DNA from: Cheiracanthium punctorium
Lineage: Eukaryota > Arthropoda > Arachnida > Araneae > Cheiracanthiidae
Assembly: GCA_038373885.1 (NCBI GenBank)
Contig: JAWZYV010010319.1
Location: forward strand, 558,001 to 622,000
Length of the DNA stretch: 64,000 bases
Direction: 5' to 3'
Positions 1 to 11,052 of this stretch are shown one piece after another (within the stretch, counting starts at the first letter, position 1; every line of letters begins with the position of its first letter). A program made the position numbers and the translations under genes. The notes below the pieces were generated by a model. That model ran no database searches. It worked only from the letters and a program-made list of their open reading frames with translations, and was not told the origin of the DNA.

Positions 1-81
1 GCGGACGCGACCTGGTTTTGAACCAGGCACCTTCCGTCTCCCAGTTTAGAGTGCTATGCGCTCAGCCACTGGTTGGGCCGC
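1..81 (-). repeat. tRNA-derived SINE head, cut by window edge
   Basis: Read on the minus strand this has a box A-like segment (TGGCTGAGCGC) and a box B-like segment (GGTTCAAAACC), with ends GCGGCCC and GTCCGC that pair only partly. The anticodon arm does not fold cleanly, so it is probably not a working tRNA. A related copy lies at 3630-4063, which argues for a dispersed SINE. The SINE body would lie to the left, outside the window. Confidence 0.55.
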
Positions 82-1587
82 ACTGAATCAGATTGCGGCT
101 CAGTAGCTGGTATTGCAGTAGGACATTCAAATACACCTGCTTTATAGATTGCCGCCCCCCACCCCCAAATCAAAAAGTGTACAGTCTGATAAGAATATTT
201 CTCATTTTAAAAGAGAAAAGATTGAACCGCTTTATTCTACAGCTTGAGATTGAAAAATTTGTCAAAAATTAAATATTTTATATTTTTCAGCCGTTCTTTA
301 TTTAAATGATTTAGGAAAGGACACTCTGTATTCAGTGAAATTTTCAAATATACCTAGAATATATAATTGTTGTTGGTTGTCACGATGTAAAAGAAATTGG
401 AAACAATAATTTATCTTCTTTCGAAAAATCACTAAAAATTAGAAATTTAAGCTAGGGATAACCGATTTTATCTTTTTTTGGAATCGAAACTTTCCGAGTA
501 TGCAATGCTAAAAAATTGCTGATCAATAATTAAAAAGATATGAGCTCATACATGTGCGATAACACTTTTTTTTTGGGGGGGGATTGGGGGAAGATATTTG
601 ATAGTTAAAAAAAATTATTGAAAAATTAAAGAAAGCAATACTTAGAGTCACCGAAATTTCACATGCGTGCAAAGTTTCAGCTCGATCGGATGATAGTGGG
701 TTAAAATCGATAGACAAATTTTGAACTGGAATGTCATACACAGTTAATTAAAAACTTAAAAAACAAATGATGATTAATTTAATTTTTTGTTTTCAACTAG
801 AAAATATTTATGATAACTATATTATAAATACGGCATGTATTTTATAGTCGCAGATGAAAATGCTAAACATTAATAATAAGCCTAGGACCGAAGCTTAGAG
901 CATACCCATTTACCCATTATAAAGTGGAATTTATTTTTAAGTCAATAATATTTTTTGTACTTTAACTACTTAAAGTATTGTTTTTTTTTAATTTCTCTTG
1001 TAGTTTTTTTTAATTCTATTTAAAATATAGAATAATGTGTGTATATTATTCATACCTAATTACTCATTATTAATAGTCCTAAACTTATTGACAGTTTTTG
1101 AATAAAGACAAAAATTAGACTAAACAGAAAGTTTACTTTTAAACTGCTTAGTTTTGCAGTTCCAAACGGGAAATTTATGAATATATTTAAATATTTATAA
1201 ATATATGTTCTTGAAGGAATGTTAAATTTTTGGTTCATTTTATCCAAGTAAAGAATTCTTCTGAACTTTGTGATGTCAAAGTCATGTTTCTGATCAAGTT
1301 TCCCTTGTTCTGACCTTCAAAAGTACCTGTTATGTAGTTAAAATTTTCATGACTGAAACAAGACATTTGCCAGTGGTCCACAAAAAGTAATTTGACGTAA
1401 TTAATTAACAGTGAAAAATAATCAATATAAAACTGCAGTTGCTGGGTTATACTTAGACGTATGCTGGTGTTTATTTAGTGTTAATCATGAAAAGTGAAAC
1501 GTAGTACAAAAATTATTGAGATAAAAAATGTTTTTTAAGATGAACAAATCTATAAACATAAAAATTATTTTAAAATTTTAATACTCC
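82..1587. other. AT-rich stretch, no gene seen
   Basis: AT-rich DNA with short homopolymer runs and one G-run near 579. The only reading frames are short and low in complexity. I see no splice-supported exon, RNA gene or element terminus. Confidence 0.6.
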
Positions 1588-1595
1588 TTTTGTAG

Positions 1596-1772
1596 CAAGC
1601 CCTGACTATCGGACGGACACTTGGTGCTCGTGCCCTGGGCACACATGGAGAAATAAGCCAAAAAATTGAGTTTAACACGATATACAGGGGCACAAAAATT
1701 GAGCCAGCTAAAGGACACAAAATCTGAAAAGTGCCCTGGGCACAAAAGTGTTATAGTGAAAGTCAGGCCCTG
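1596..1772. mobile_element. hAT-type MITE, 177 bp
   Basis: The ends are inverted: CAAGCCCTGACTATC at the left and GAAAGTCAGGCCCTG at the right. The flanks TTTTGTAG (1588-1595) and GTTTGTAG (1773-1780) match at 7 of 8 positions, as expected of an aged 8-bp hAT target duplication. The interior contains two GTGCCCTGGGCACA palindromic words. It has no coding capacity. Confidence 0.6.
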
Positions 1773-1862
1773 GTTTGTAGACATAAACCACATATAAAAG
1801 GGATTAAAGCATTTTAAAATAATTAGTAATAATGTAAAGGAGTTAGAGTTAGTGATTTTTTT

Positions 1863-2237
1863 TTTTTTTTTTTTTTGGAGGAGGGAGGCCTCAAAATTGA
1901 GTTGCGCCTCGGGCCTCTCAAGAGCAAAGTCCGCCACTGGGGGGGGGGGGGGGAGAATATAGGTATTCCCACTGATTCTGCGCTTTCTGGGGGCCTGAGG
2001 GTAAAATTTCAAATGTTTTCTGTAAAGGTAAAATTCGTGAAACATTTCTTCCGGGGAAGGGATGACTGCTGAGTGCCTGTCTGAGACGACCATTCCCCCC
2101 CCCTTCCCCTAGAAAAACGTATATGGGTGTCATTTACGGGGGCCCTGTGAACAGCAACATGATCATTTAAGGGGAGGGGGGGTCTGATCTCCCGAGTTCT
2201 GGACCCCCCCTAAAAAAAAATTCTGGCTGCGCTACTG
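1863..2237. mobile_element. Fragments of hAT-like termini with G/C runs
   Basis: A poly-T run is followed by a terminus reading AAGTCCGCCACTG at about 1939, then a run of G, and a second terminus reading GGCTGCGCTACTG at about 2235. Both look like right-hand ends of the CAGTGGCG class of hAT MITEs. The matching left ends and target duplications were not found, so these are fragments. The apparent frames of up to 171 codons across them come from simple sequence. Confidence 0.35.
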
Positions 2238-3614
2238 CTTAAACAATGTTATGACTGGTAGAAAACAAAGATTCCTGCTTTTTGTAAAAGCAACAGAATG
2301 CAATTAGGATTTATAGTTTCATTAATGATAAAAATAATCTTGAATTGTGTTGTTCCAATTATCTGCACATGGGATCTAGGCCGAGGGGTGGGATGCCCTC
2401 CGTGAGGGTCTTTTTAAGGGGTCCTAACCAGTATTTACACTAAGTTTCAGATTAAATCAAAGGAAACTCAGCACACCTTCGATATACCCCCTACCTCGAT
2501 TTTTGGCGCTAAAGGCAGTTTTCAACGGCGGCAAAAACAAAAGAGAAGTGGCCAAAAATGGCGTTTTTGATGGCAGGAAAAATTAAAAAAAAGGCTGTGA
2601 AACCACATTTCCGAAAGCGGAAAAACTATAAGAAATAGAAAAATTCCACCAAAAATTTTGGGTTAAAAATGAAAAAATGGCCACGAAACAATGTTTTCAA
2701 AACTGGAAAAAAGATGAGAATATTCTAGAAATAATTTAGGGTCAGGAATCTAAACCCGAATAAATTCAAGGAAATTTAAGAATTGATGGACACAGAAATT
2801 GCATTTTCTAACAAGAATTTAGGGTTACAAATTTGAAAAACATAAATTTCACAAATAATGGGATTTTTATGTGAGGGGTGACTCTGTCCCCCTCAACCCC
2901 CCCCCCCCAGTTTATTTTTGAAGAAAAATGCAGTTGGAAAACTGGAAAAAGAAAACGAGTCAAGCATTTTAAGAAAATAGCCAAAAATTGGGAAGCCATT
3001 CGCCTGTACAAATAGTGCACAGTTACCGGAGTGAGGCACGAGGAGCCTGCTTCACGTGTCACCCCACACGATGTAATACGAAACAATATGTTATCAAAAA
3101 TATCTCCGAAAGGTTAAGCTCCCACTCCGAAAGGATGTCTCCTTCAAAAAATCCAAAAACTTCTCCTGGTCCAATAACAAATAGCTCATAACAAAAATTA
3201 TATTAGCTCCCTGATATTTTTCAACTATATTAGCCAAGGAGGGGTAATTACAAGATGCAAACTTAGCTGCAGTCTTAAAATACTTAAAAAATCCTAAAAT
3301 CCTAACGAAAAATCCAAAAAAAAAGTACAGTAAAATATCAAAAGATCACAGTACCTTTGCAGAAGTGCTTTCCATCAACTTACTACCTCTAAAGAATGTG
3401 AAATAAAGTTCTCACAAGCTTCCACGTGCAGGAGAGATTACATCACTGGGGCTCTCCCATTGGCCGGCTGGCTGGGGTTGCCATAAATAGCCTTCCCTAA
3501 TGTCGCCAACACAATTTGTTAGGGTTACCAGAAAATACCTTTTATCGCCAAATTTGGTGCCCCCCCCCCCAAAAAAAAAATGTAGGTGGTATATTGAAGC
3601 TTAGCCGGAAACTC
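2238..3614. other. No gene seen; diffuse repeat-like DNA
   Basis: Mixed AT-rich DNA with C-runs near 2898 and 3562. Around 3460-3510 an inverted CCAAT sequence (ATTGG) precedes CATAAATAG by about 30 bases, resembling a core promoter, but no plausible exon follows. I assign nothing here. Confidence 0.45.
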
Positions 3615-3629
3615 TGAATGGTTAGGTCA

Positions 3630-4063
3630 GTGGACATGACCTTGTTTTGAACTAGGCACCTTCCATCTCTCAGTGTAGAGCGTTATGCTCTCTGTTAGAG
3701 ATGAGTTCGGGCTCATTTTTTGAAGCCCGAGCCCGCAGACTTTTAATCCGAGCCCGAGCAATATTATTAAAGTTGGAGCCCGAGCCCGAAATTTCAGCTA
3801 AAGACAAATAAAATTAACTACTTCATGAATAGGATACAATAATTTTTGGAGCTTCACACACCTTCTAGTCCCCCGTGCCGCTATTTTTTGAAATAAGTAC
3901 GTCTATTTATCCCATGAATCACTTTTTAAAATCTGTTTCAAGGAGTATGTTCAACAAAGGAGAAATTTTTCACGAGCCCGAGCCCGAACGCAACCGTGAA
4001 TTACAGAGCCCGAGCCCGAGTCGGGCTGAGCCCGTCTCATCTCTACTCTCTGTCACTGGTGGG
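3630..4063 (-). repeat. Second tRNA-derived SINE head, split by a hAT MITE
   Basis: On the minus strand this is a diverged relative of the element at 1-81, with a box B remnant AGTTCAAAACAAGG. It is interrupted at 3696-4045 by a hAT MITE. Removing that insertion and one copy of its 8-bp duplication restores alignment with the first copy, which shows the SINE was there first. Confidence 0.55.
3696..4045. mobile_element. hAT MITE with TAGAGATGAG ends and GAGCCCGA words
   Basis: The termini are TAGAGATGAG and CTCATCTCTA. The target duplication CTCTCTGT is perfect (3688-3695 and 4046-4053). Just inside both ends the word GAGCCCGAGCCCGA is repeated many times in both orientations, as expected of subterminal transposase-binding repeats. 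It is about 350 bp and non-coding. It shares its terminal octamer with the larger hAT at 27868-30361, whose subterminal words are entirely different. Confidence 0.8.
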
Positions 4064-4065
4064 GG

Positions 4066-4685
4066 GGGGGGGGTGTAGAAATTAAGCATTTTTGCAATAA
4101 ATAAAATTGTTATTCAGACACTTCCTTAAAAATGATACAAATTAAAGTTATATCTTAAAAAACCCATCCCCATGGTGAGGAAAAAAGGGGAGCTACCCGG
4201 GCAACAAATCTGACAACCCTGATCAGAATACAATATTTGCATTTAATTTTCTGCTGCTTTCCTCTTTTAAGTTTTCAGTTAATAATTATATTAATAATAT
4301 AAAGTAAAAAAAGGAGCTATATAATTATACATGTATAATAAAGTCGTAGCAAATTAAAAAATATAAACATAAAATTGGGGTCTATTTTTAATTCTACTGC
4401 TTTGGGGATTTAAACAGATGAAAGCTAAAGAAAAAATTGCGAATCTCAAAAAGGATTAAAAAAGATTGTAACTGGAATGATGGAGCATAATTTTCTGTGC
4501 AATTTAACTAATGAAGTTTTTACTGAAAAAAAATTAATTTTCACGGAAGTCTTTCATGCCGAAGCTAAAAAACTGCTTTAACTGACGATACTGCTTTATT
4601 ACATAAAATTACTTTAAGGCATATTTCTAAATACATCTCATAATTGGGAAAAAATTCTAAAAAAGTAGAATGTAGCTAGTACTTC

Positions 4686-4716
<31 letters not shown>

Positions 4717-5327
4717 GTATTCCATGCAGAAATTTTTGGCTTTGAGTCAGAAAAATTGGATATTTTAACTAGGAATTTGACAGCATAAATACTGTCAGTA
4801 AACAAATTTAAGTCTTGGACTTTGAGCAAGGACTATTATACATGCTTCACACAAGTTTTACTTCAGATAAAACTTCAATGATTTTAGAATTTTATGCTAA
4901 TGCATAGTTTTAAAAGTACTTCTTATTTTTATTTAAGTACTGAACTAGGCATATAATAATAACTTTATAGATATACTTTTAATTTATCCATAGACTCACT
5001 TATTTTCGTGAAAATGAAGATATTGGTGATTTTGCGAGTTGAAAATTTTGCAAATTTTATATTAATAGAACCGAAAGTTGAAATTTTCCGAAACAAACCT
5101 AAATATTGAGCTCCTTTTGTATAAGGCATTTTAAGAAAATTCCTTTTGTCCGAAAAGTTCATCCCACCCCATCCCCATTTTGAATAGCTTCAAAGAAGCT
5201 GGTATAAATATTGTAAGTGAATGAGCTGCATTTTATTAGTTGTATTATTGTTTCATATTCAAGAAATAGTTGTACAAAAGAAAGTTGTCAAGAAAGAGTT
5301 TGTAACTGTGCAATAAATCATTAAATT
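4066..5327. other. No gene seen
   Basis: AT-rich sequence with a poly-T run of about 30 bases near 4684-4713. No credible exon, RNA gene or element ends are visible. Confidence 0.5.
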
Positions 5328-5335
5328 TTAACAAG

Positions 5336-6179
5336 CAGTGGCGGCTTGTGACCTGTTTCAGTAGTGGGGCCCGAAAAAAAATAGTGCCAATTAAAATCGC
5401 GAAAATATATATACATATATAACAATCTATCCCCACATGCACACAGCATGAGTATTTAAAATTTCTCAAATGATAAATGATTATCAAAATAACTGTACAA
5501 CTTTTCCTATTTTTACCTAATTATGTTAAATTGAAAAGTTTACTTTATTACTAAACAAAAAGCCACACTTAATTATTTAATATTTATGTTCTTTATAACT
5601 GCTTGTTCATAATTTTTAGATGATTTATTTATTTTAAAATCAATATCAACATACATAAAAAAGACATTTATACATCGCTTTTTGTAAATCAAGAAAAAAA
5701 TATCTGACTGTACTGCAAAAATATGATCACTCAAATAAAAAATGATTTCCTCCTAAGCGGAAAGTTTCGCCAATAGCTACCGATTGGCAAAATTTCCGCA
5801 TACAGTCGTGTAGATCACCATGCGAGGGCCCAAAGATCTGGGCCCCGAAGACAGTGCCAAATAAGCTGTTTGGAAGCAAGTTAATTCCGCGTCAATATGG
5901 CTTTTGTGCTCAATGCCAAATATATCAACCTGGTGAACGGAGAAAAGATGCCAAATTCAGGGCAATCCAGCCCATGATGGTTTAGATAGGGGGAAATCGC
6001 ATAACTATCCCTTTTTTAATGAATAAATAGTATTAAAATAAGAGTAAAGTGCGTGTATTTTTTCAATGAAGGTAAATTATTGAAAGAACTGTCTTACATA
6101 ATAGGAAGATATTTTGATTTAGACGGTAGTTACTCGGTGGGGCCAGGCCCCTCTGGCCCTTAAATACGAGCCGCTACTG
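5336..6179. mobile_element. hAT-type element, 844 bp, non-autonomous
   Basis: The left end is CAGTGGCGGCTTGTG; the right end, reverse-complemented, is CAGTAGCGGCTCGTA. The flanks TTAACAAG (5328-5335) and TTAATAAG (6180-6187) form an 8-bp duplication with one mismatch. GGGCCC-rich subterminal sequence lies near both ends. No transposase frame is present, so it would have depended on a relative for movement. Confidence 0.75.
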
Positions 6180-6187
6180 TTAATAAG

Positions 6188-7411
6188 TGAAAATTTTCTG
6201 ATTTTTTATTATTTCATGCGACAAAAAAAAAAGTATTTAGTGCGAAAATAAGTGCTTTTACAGTATTTCGTTCTTTATAATGTTAAATGGTAAAACTGAT
6301 CGCCAAAACAAATAAATTAGATTCATTACTAATGAATAGATAAACTGTGAAATAAGAAAATAACGCTGTCATCAGAAACGCTGTTAAAAAATCGATGCTG
6401 ATTCAATTTGCACAATGAAAATGAATCGATAAAAATTAAAGGCATTCATTCATTCAAATGTTCATAGAAAACATCCACTAATTTTTTCCTATTTAACAGA
6501 CTTTTGTTGAAAGAAAAAAAAAATATTGCGCATGTGTATAAATATCTTATATTGCATTAAATTTGTGTTGGTTAATCTTCAGGCTGTAGTCGAAAGATGT
6601 AAACAAACTGGAATAGTTAAAATGCATTTATCAAATTAAAATGAAGTAAAATGATGTTAAAAATATAAACAGAGCTGCGGGCGCCGATTCAAAATATGAG
6701 TGAAAATATTAATACAAACAAAAAATTAAACGCTATAAAATATTATTTAATGATAAGTTGTAAAGGTAAAAATGCCAAGAGAACTATATAAAATAACACA
6801 AATGGGAAAATTGTATCAGCTAATTTTGCACTTACAACAGCTAAGAGTCAAAGATACAGAACTCATCTTACAATATAAGCAGAAAATGTGCACGTTAAAG
6901 CATTTAATCGAAAATACTAATAAGAATTTATTTATTATTGCTCTACAAAAAAGCTCGCCAAACACTCATGCTGCCTGCTGCGCTGCCATCAATTTTAAGG
7001 TCAACTCTAATATTGCCAGTTGCGATGGAAATATCTCAAATTTTTTAAACCGTGGAGCATAGAAATTGAACAAGGTGGTAGTTCCCATGACTATGAAAAT
7101 GACCCAAGCTTCATTTTCCATTGAGAGATAAGTTTTTTGCTGCTGCCATCTAGCGGTGTTAACAACGAATAATTTGTCAGGAAATTATTTATTTGATACG
7201 AACCATTCTTGAAGAATTAATTTCTATGTATTTTTTTCTATTCCTAAACAAAACAATTTATTATAATACTTTTAGAAAATAATTAATAATAATAATCATA
7301 AAAGTTATGCACACCCTCCCAAAAAAATATTCGAGTAAAAGCTATATTTCCTGTTTTAATTTTGTCGTTAACGGTGTAGTTCGAAAAAATCACGTGATTT
7401 TGTTACATAAG
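6188..7411. other. No confident gene; one 97-codon frame
   Basis: AT-rich DNA. A plus-strand frame of 97 codons lies at 6772-7062, but its product resembles no family I know and it lacks splice or promoter support. A stray MITE end (ACACCCTCC followed by an A-run and TATTCGAG) at about 7311 matches the start of the element at 7416. Confidence 0.4.
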
Positions 7412-7768
7412 TACACCCTCCAAAAAAAGTATTCGAGCAAGAGAGAAAATTCCTATTTTAGATTTGCGAATAATAATTGAGATTTTGAAAAACGCACAAC
7501 CTGATAGAAATATGGAAATTCATATTTATACATAGCCTAATTCATATTCTATGATAAATATTAGGTTGTAACGAAAGTTTCGCCACAGCAAATATACTCT
7601 GCGCAAACAGTTCGCGTTGGCGTCTTTGCCAATATTTTATCGAATGATTTTCTTTATTTCAAATAAAAAGATTTGTTTTTGAACACTGTGTTGTAAAATC
7701 TGTATAACAATATCGTAATGATTGAGTATAAGGTGTCTGAAATGGGACTATCGCGCTACCAGATTAGA

Positions 7769-7892
7769 ATCATTATTTACTCCCAGTGGTTTTGCAAAGA
7801 GTCAGAAACACAATGTCACCGAATCATGTGTACAGCTTAAGGTACTACAGTTGTATCATCTGACACTGTGAAGGTTTGGTACCGAAAGTTTA
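7769..7892 (+). pseudogene. mariner transposase, N-terminal helix-turn-helix fragment
   Basis: One frame on the plus strand reads through about 40 codons with a single stop and ends in GTTVVSSDTVKVWYRKF. This resembles the second helix-turn-helix of mariner transposases, which binds the inverted repeats. A piggyBac-like MITE cuts it immediately afterwards. A short continuation (about 9183-9240, including RPTDVDEV) follows the second insertion. The catalytic DDD region is absent. It is clearly non-functional; the assignment rests on this motif plus the mariner-type ends around it. Confidence 0.6.
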
Positions 7893-7893
7893 A

Positions 7894-8168
7894 CCCATTT
7901 ATGCCTAGCGTCCCTTTTTTGGGACGGCATTATCGCTATCATTCGAAAACGTTATTTATTTTTCCTAGCCTTTATTCGCGAGTATTGAACCTCAATTCCA
8001 CAAAATATTTTAATATGGCAAGTAGGATGTTGACATTTCAATTTTTATACATAACGATTTTAAATAAAATCATTCCTTGTTCAAAAAGTTGACATCAGAA
8101 ATTCATCAATTACTTCTGGTGTTAGCAAAAACCGAAGAAAGTCGCAAAAATATCCAGGCACGAATGGG
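7894..8168. mobile_element. piggyBac-like MITE, 275 bp
   Basis: It is flanked by TTAA on both sides (7890-7893 and 8169-8172). It begins CCCATTTATGCCTAG and ends AGGCACGAATGGG. TTAA targets and CCC/GGG ends are characteristic of the piggyBac group. It has no coding capacity and sits inside the mariner remnant. Confidence 0.75.
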
Positions 8169-8200
8169 TTAAAAACGAGGACTAACATTTAAGAAGCAGA

Positions 8201-9177
8201 CCCAGACAGCACAAACTTGTCCAGAACATGTCCATATGATATCATGGACAAGTTCGGGACATAACTGACATCCCCAAATTTGTCTATATCTTGTCCATAA
8301 TACGCCCCAAACTTGTCCATATGGCACAATACGGCGTCCATAATGATATCCTCTGGACAAAATATAGACATCCATATGGACATGTTATGGACATCCAGAA
8401 CTTATCTATATGGACATGTTATGGACATCCATAACTTGTCCATATGGACATGTTATAGACAACTAGAATATGTCCACAAAAAGACATTCTGTAGATATTT
8501 ATCTCATATCCACAGTTTATTTTTATAATCGTGCGCATTAATAGGCTTCGATTCAATATCATTCACATTACATTCAGCTTCAATCAGGAATAATTAATCA
8601 TTAACTTCTTGTTCAACATTTCGCCATTCCTGATGAGTCGATTCAATTTTTCTTTTATTAAAATACATATTAAGTCAAAAAGTTGTACATTACCTCGTAT
8701 TGTAAAGAACAGAACAGTGATATAGGCAAGCAAAATGCAAGAAGTGCGCATAAAAATGTTATAATTGTCTAACAAGGAAACTTCAAATATGTGGGTACTA
8801 TCTACCACAACCACCACAGATTATTAAAAACAACGTGTATACAAAAATGTTACTGCGCATGATCAAACAAACTAAGCCAATCAGAGTTTGTCGCCGATAG
8901 ATTTTCCCATTTATGTCATAAAATAGACATGATTGGGGTGTTTAGATGTCCAATTCAAGTCATATTACAGACATAATATGGATTTTCCCGTTTTTGTCGT
9001 AATAAGACTTAATTGGGGTGTTACATGTCCCAATCATGTCTTATTCTAGACATATCATGGATTTTCCCAAAGATGTCGCTAAAATGATGTCCAGGAGATA
9101 TCTTATCATAGACATAGACATGTTTTGGACAAGTTTGTCCAGATATGGACATAAATTGGGCAAGTGTGCTGTCTGGG
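8201..9177. mobile_element. CCCAGACAGCAC-ended element with TCCATATGGACA word arrays
   Basis: The termini are CCCAGACAGCAC and its inverse, flanked by GA on both sides (2-bp duplication). The interior is dominated by short palindromic words: TCCATATGGACATG and ATGGACATCC at the left, and at the right three 80-bp repeats starting GATTTTCCC (8900, 8981, 9060). It has no protein frame beyond those created by the repeats. A second element with the same 12-bp ends and a different word set lies at 37651-39146. I cannot place the superfamily. Confidence 0.75.
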
Positions 9178-10124
9178 GAGGCCTCTGGCCGGCCTACTGA
9201 TGTTGATGAGGTTCCGCCTGCGAAAATTTGTGGAAGAATATAAACTATTCAATCACTCTAGAGCTAGCTAAAAGGAGTTAGACTTTAGTGCCATGTCCAT
9301 TAATCGCTCCATAGCGCGGATATGCACCACATAAACTTGACATATAAGGTCAATCGTTGGGTACCACATGAGCTGATTCAAGCAAATTTGGCGGAAAACT
9401 TTCGTTACAACCTGATAATTTTTAATATACGAAACCAGCGTAGGAAATTTATCTCTTGCTCGAATACTTTTTTTGGAGGGTACAAATAAACTAATTATGC
9501 CAGGCACTTCAAGATTTTGAAACTGTCTGTTTACAAGCTGAACTACATACTGAAATAAACGATCAATCTGTATCAGTTTCAAAATTTTTAGAAAAAATTC
9601 TTAAAAATCGGAAATTTTCGAAAAACGTGTCATTCTTCGAAAAATCTTGCAGCTCAGATCCATGATTAAGAATTTTTTCTGAAAATTTCACAAACGCCAC
9701 GGCGTTTTCGCTTATTGCAGTGTGTAAAGCAGCTTATGAAGAACCATCTGGAATTTTTTGGAGACCATGGTGCTATTAGCTTATTTCAATTTGTGTACCA
9801 AGACTAAAAACAGAGTTCTTTTATTTCGACATACACCCTTAATTAATCAGTCTTTCGGAAAAAGGGTGTATACACTGAAGAGCAATTAAATTAGGTACGT
9901 ACAGCTGGCGTTATGCAAATTTTGAGCTGTGCGCGAGCCCGGAAGGGTCTGGCGAATGACGTAAGAAGCAGTTCCAAGAGATAAGGAGTGCTGCTCACGG
10001 TATTAGTAATAGTCAAAGGTGTAAGGCGTAAGAGTACAGAAATGAAAATGAAATGTGGTATCACAGTCAATTACCTTACCAATTGAGAGAGATTTTCGAA
10101 ACTCCACCCACCTTCCACCTAATC

Positions 10125-10255
10125 TTAGCGAATTGCAGGAGATTGTTCAGAAGTCGTGGATAAATATGGCTTCCCATCGCTTCCAGTGTCTTGTAGAGTC
10201 TATGGAAGACGAATCGTAGCAGTCATCAAGGCGAAAGGTGGTGCTGTGCGCTTCT
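10125..10255 (+). pseudogene. Tc1 transposase C-terminal fragment
   Basis: The plus strand encodes LSELQEIVQKSWINMASHRF followed by CLVESMEDES, then, after stops or a shift, VIKAKGGA. This corresponds to the C-terminal end of Tc1 transposases, where an LVESMPRR-type segment precedes VIKAKGG. The catalytic DDE segments are missing. It is a decayed end of the enclosing element and has no function of its own. Confidence 0.55.
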
Positions 10256-10268
10256 AGGCAGGTGTAGA

Positions 10269-10475
10269 CCCTCCAAAAAAGTATTCGAGCAAGAGAGAAA
10301 TTTCCTGTTTTAGATTTGCGAATAATAATTGAGTTTTTGAAAAACGCACAACTCCAGAGAAATATGAAAAGTCATATTTATACATAGCCTAATTCATATT
10401 CTATGCTAAATAATTTTTAATATACGAAACCAACATAGGAAAGTTCTCTCTTGCTCGAATACTTTTTTTGGAGGG
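10269..10475. mobile_element. CCCTCC-ended MITE, intact 207-bp copy
   Basis: This is a continuous copy of the MITE that is split at 7416-9480, with the same ends and the same internal order. It shows the insertion point of the mariner in the other copy. It lies inside a Tc1 remnant. The flanks show no clear target duplication. Confidence 0.75.
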
Positions 10476-10504
10476 AGTACCTAATTCAATTGTTCTTCAG
10501 TGTA

Positions 10505-11052
10505 TGTTCCTGCAACAAGAACGGTATAACACACACACACACACACATCCCCAAAAATTACTTATAAATATGGAATGGGTGGTTAGTTGACAAGATTTGA
10601 ACAGATAAACAAGATAAAATGCCCGCTTCTCATACAATTATGGAACACAATGCAAGTGATATCGAATTTCAATACCATTGGAAGCTCGGAAACCAGAGGA
10701 CTAGCAAAAGGAGAATATTTATAGCTCTATAAACAGAATGCTTACGTAATTGTGCCTGAGTATAATGCATTCATTTAACGTGGCAAGCAATTTATTGCCT
10801 ATTCCCTCAAACGTAAAGTTGTTGTCTCTATTCTGTCAAATAGTTACACTTATTGTATTCAGTAATTTTGACTGTTTCATACCCATCTTTTTCATTCTGG
10901 GAGAAAGATCACACAGTAGTCCATACTACAGAGACTCAGTTTGGATCGATTTAATGAGCGCTGATGTTTTCTTTTCATGCTGCACTTCTTTCTCGTTTGA
11001 AGTCAAAAATTAAAACTGTCTTTTGTTGGTCATCCGTATTGGCTACTATAAA
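10505..11052. other. CA microsatellite, otherwise no gene seen
   Basis: A short (CA)n tract lies at about 10531-10546. An 88-codon plus-strand frame (10750-11013) has no recognisable motif and no splice support. Nothing else can be assigned. Confidence 0.4.

Larger units (their letters stand above)
7561..9415 (+). mobile_element. mariner-family transposon, internally deleted, host of two insertions
   Basis: The ends are TTAGGTTGTAACGAAAGTTT and, reverse-complemented from the right, TCAGGTTGTAACGAAAG. They are flanked by TA (7559-7560 and 9416-9417). TTAGGTTG is a typical mariner terminus. Without its two insertions (7894-8168 and 8201-9177) only about 600 bp remains, so most of the usual 1.3-kb element is deleted. 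A transposase remnant is visible near 7769-7892. Confidence 0.8.
7416..9480. mobile_element. CCCTCC-ended MITE, split by a mariner
   Basis: The outer ends are CCCTCCAAAAAAAGTATTCG and its inverse, followed inward by GAGCAAGAGAG and its counterpart. TACA flanks it on both sides (7412-7415 and 9481-9484), a possible 4-bp duplication. An uninterrupted 207-bp copy at 10269-10475 shows that the left and right halves were once joined; the mariner at 7561-9415 entered at a TA within CTAAATAATTTT. A diverged minus-strand copy is at about 12858-13015. Confidence 0.75.
9873..10502 (+). mobile_element. Tc1-like element remnant
   Basis: The ends are CACTGAAGAGCAATTAAATT and ATTCAATTGTTCTTCAGTG, flanked by TA (9871-9872 and 10503-10504). 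The body is reduced to a 3' fragment of transposase and is interrupted by the CCCTCC MITE at 10269-10475. Without that MITE only about 420 bp remains of a typical 1.2-1.7 kb element. Confidence 0.75.

Noticed and set aside
1578..2093. 171-codon minus-strand frame
   Set aside because: It spans poly-T, G-runs and hAT-like end fragments, giving Lys and Pro runs. There is no domain and no splice support.
6772..7062. 97-codon plus-strand frame
   Set aside because: No recognisable family, promoter or splice context; length is within chance for AT-rich DNA with this much sequence.
8169..8528. Overlapping short frames on both strands
   Set aside because: They are translations of the TCCATATGGACATG word array inside the CCCAGACAGCAC element.
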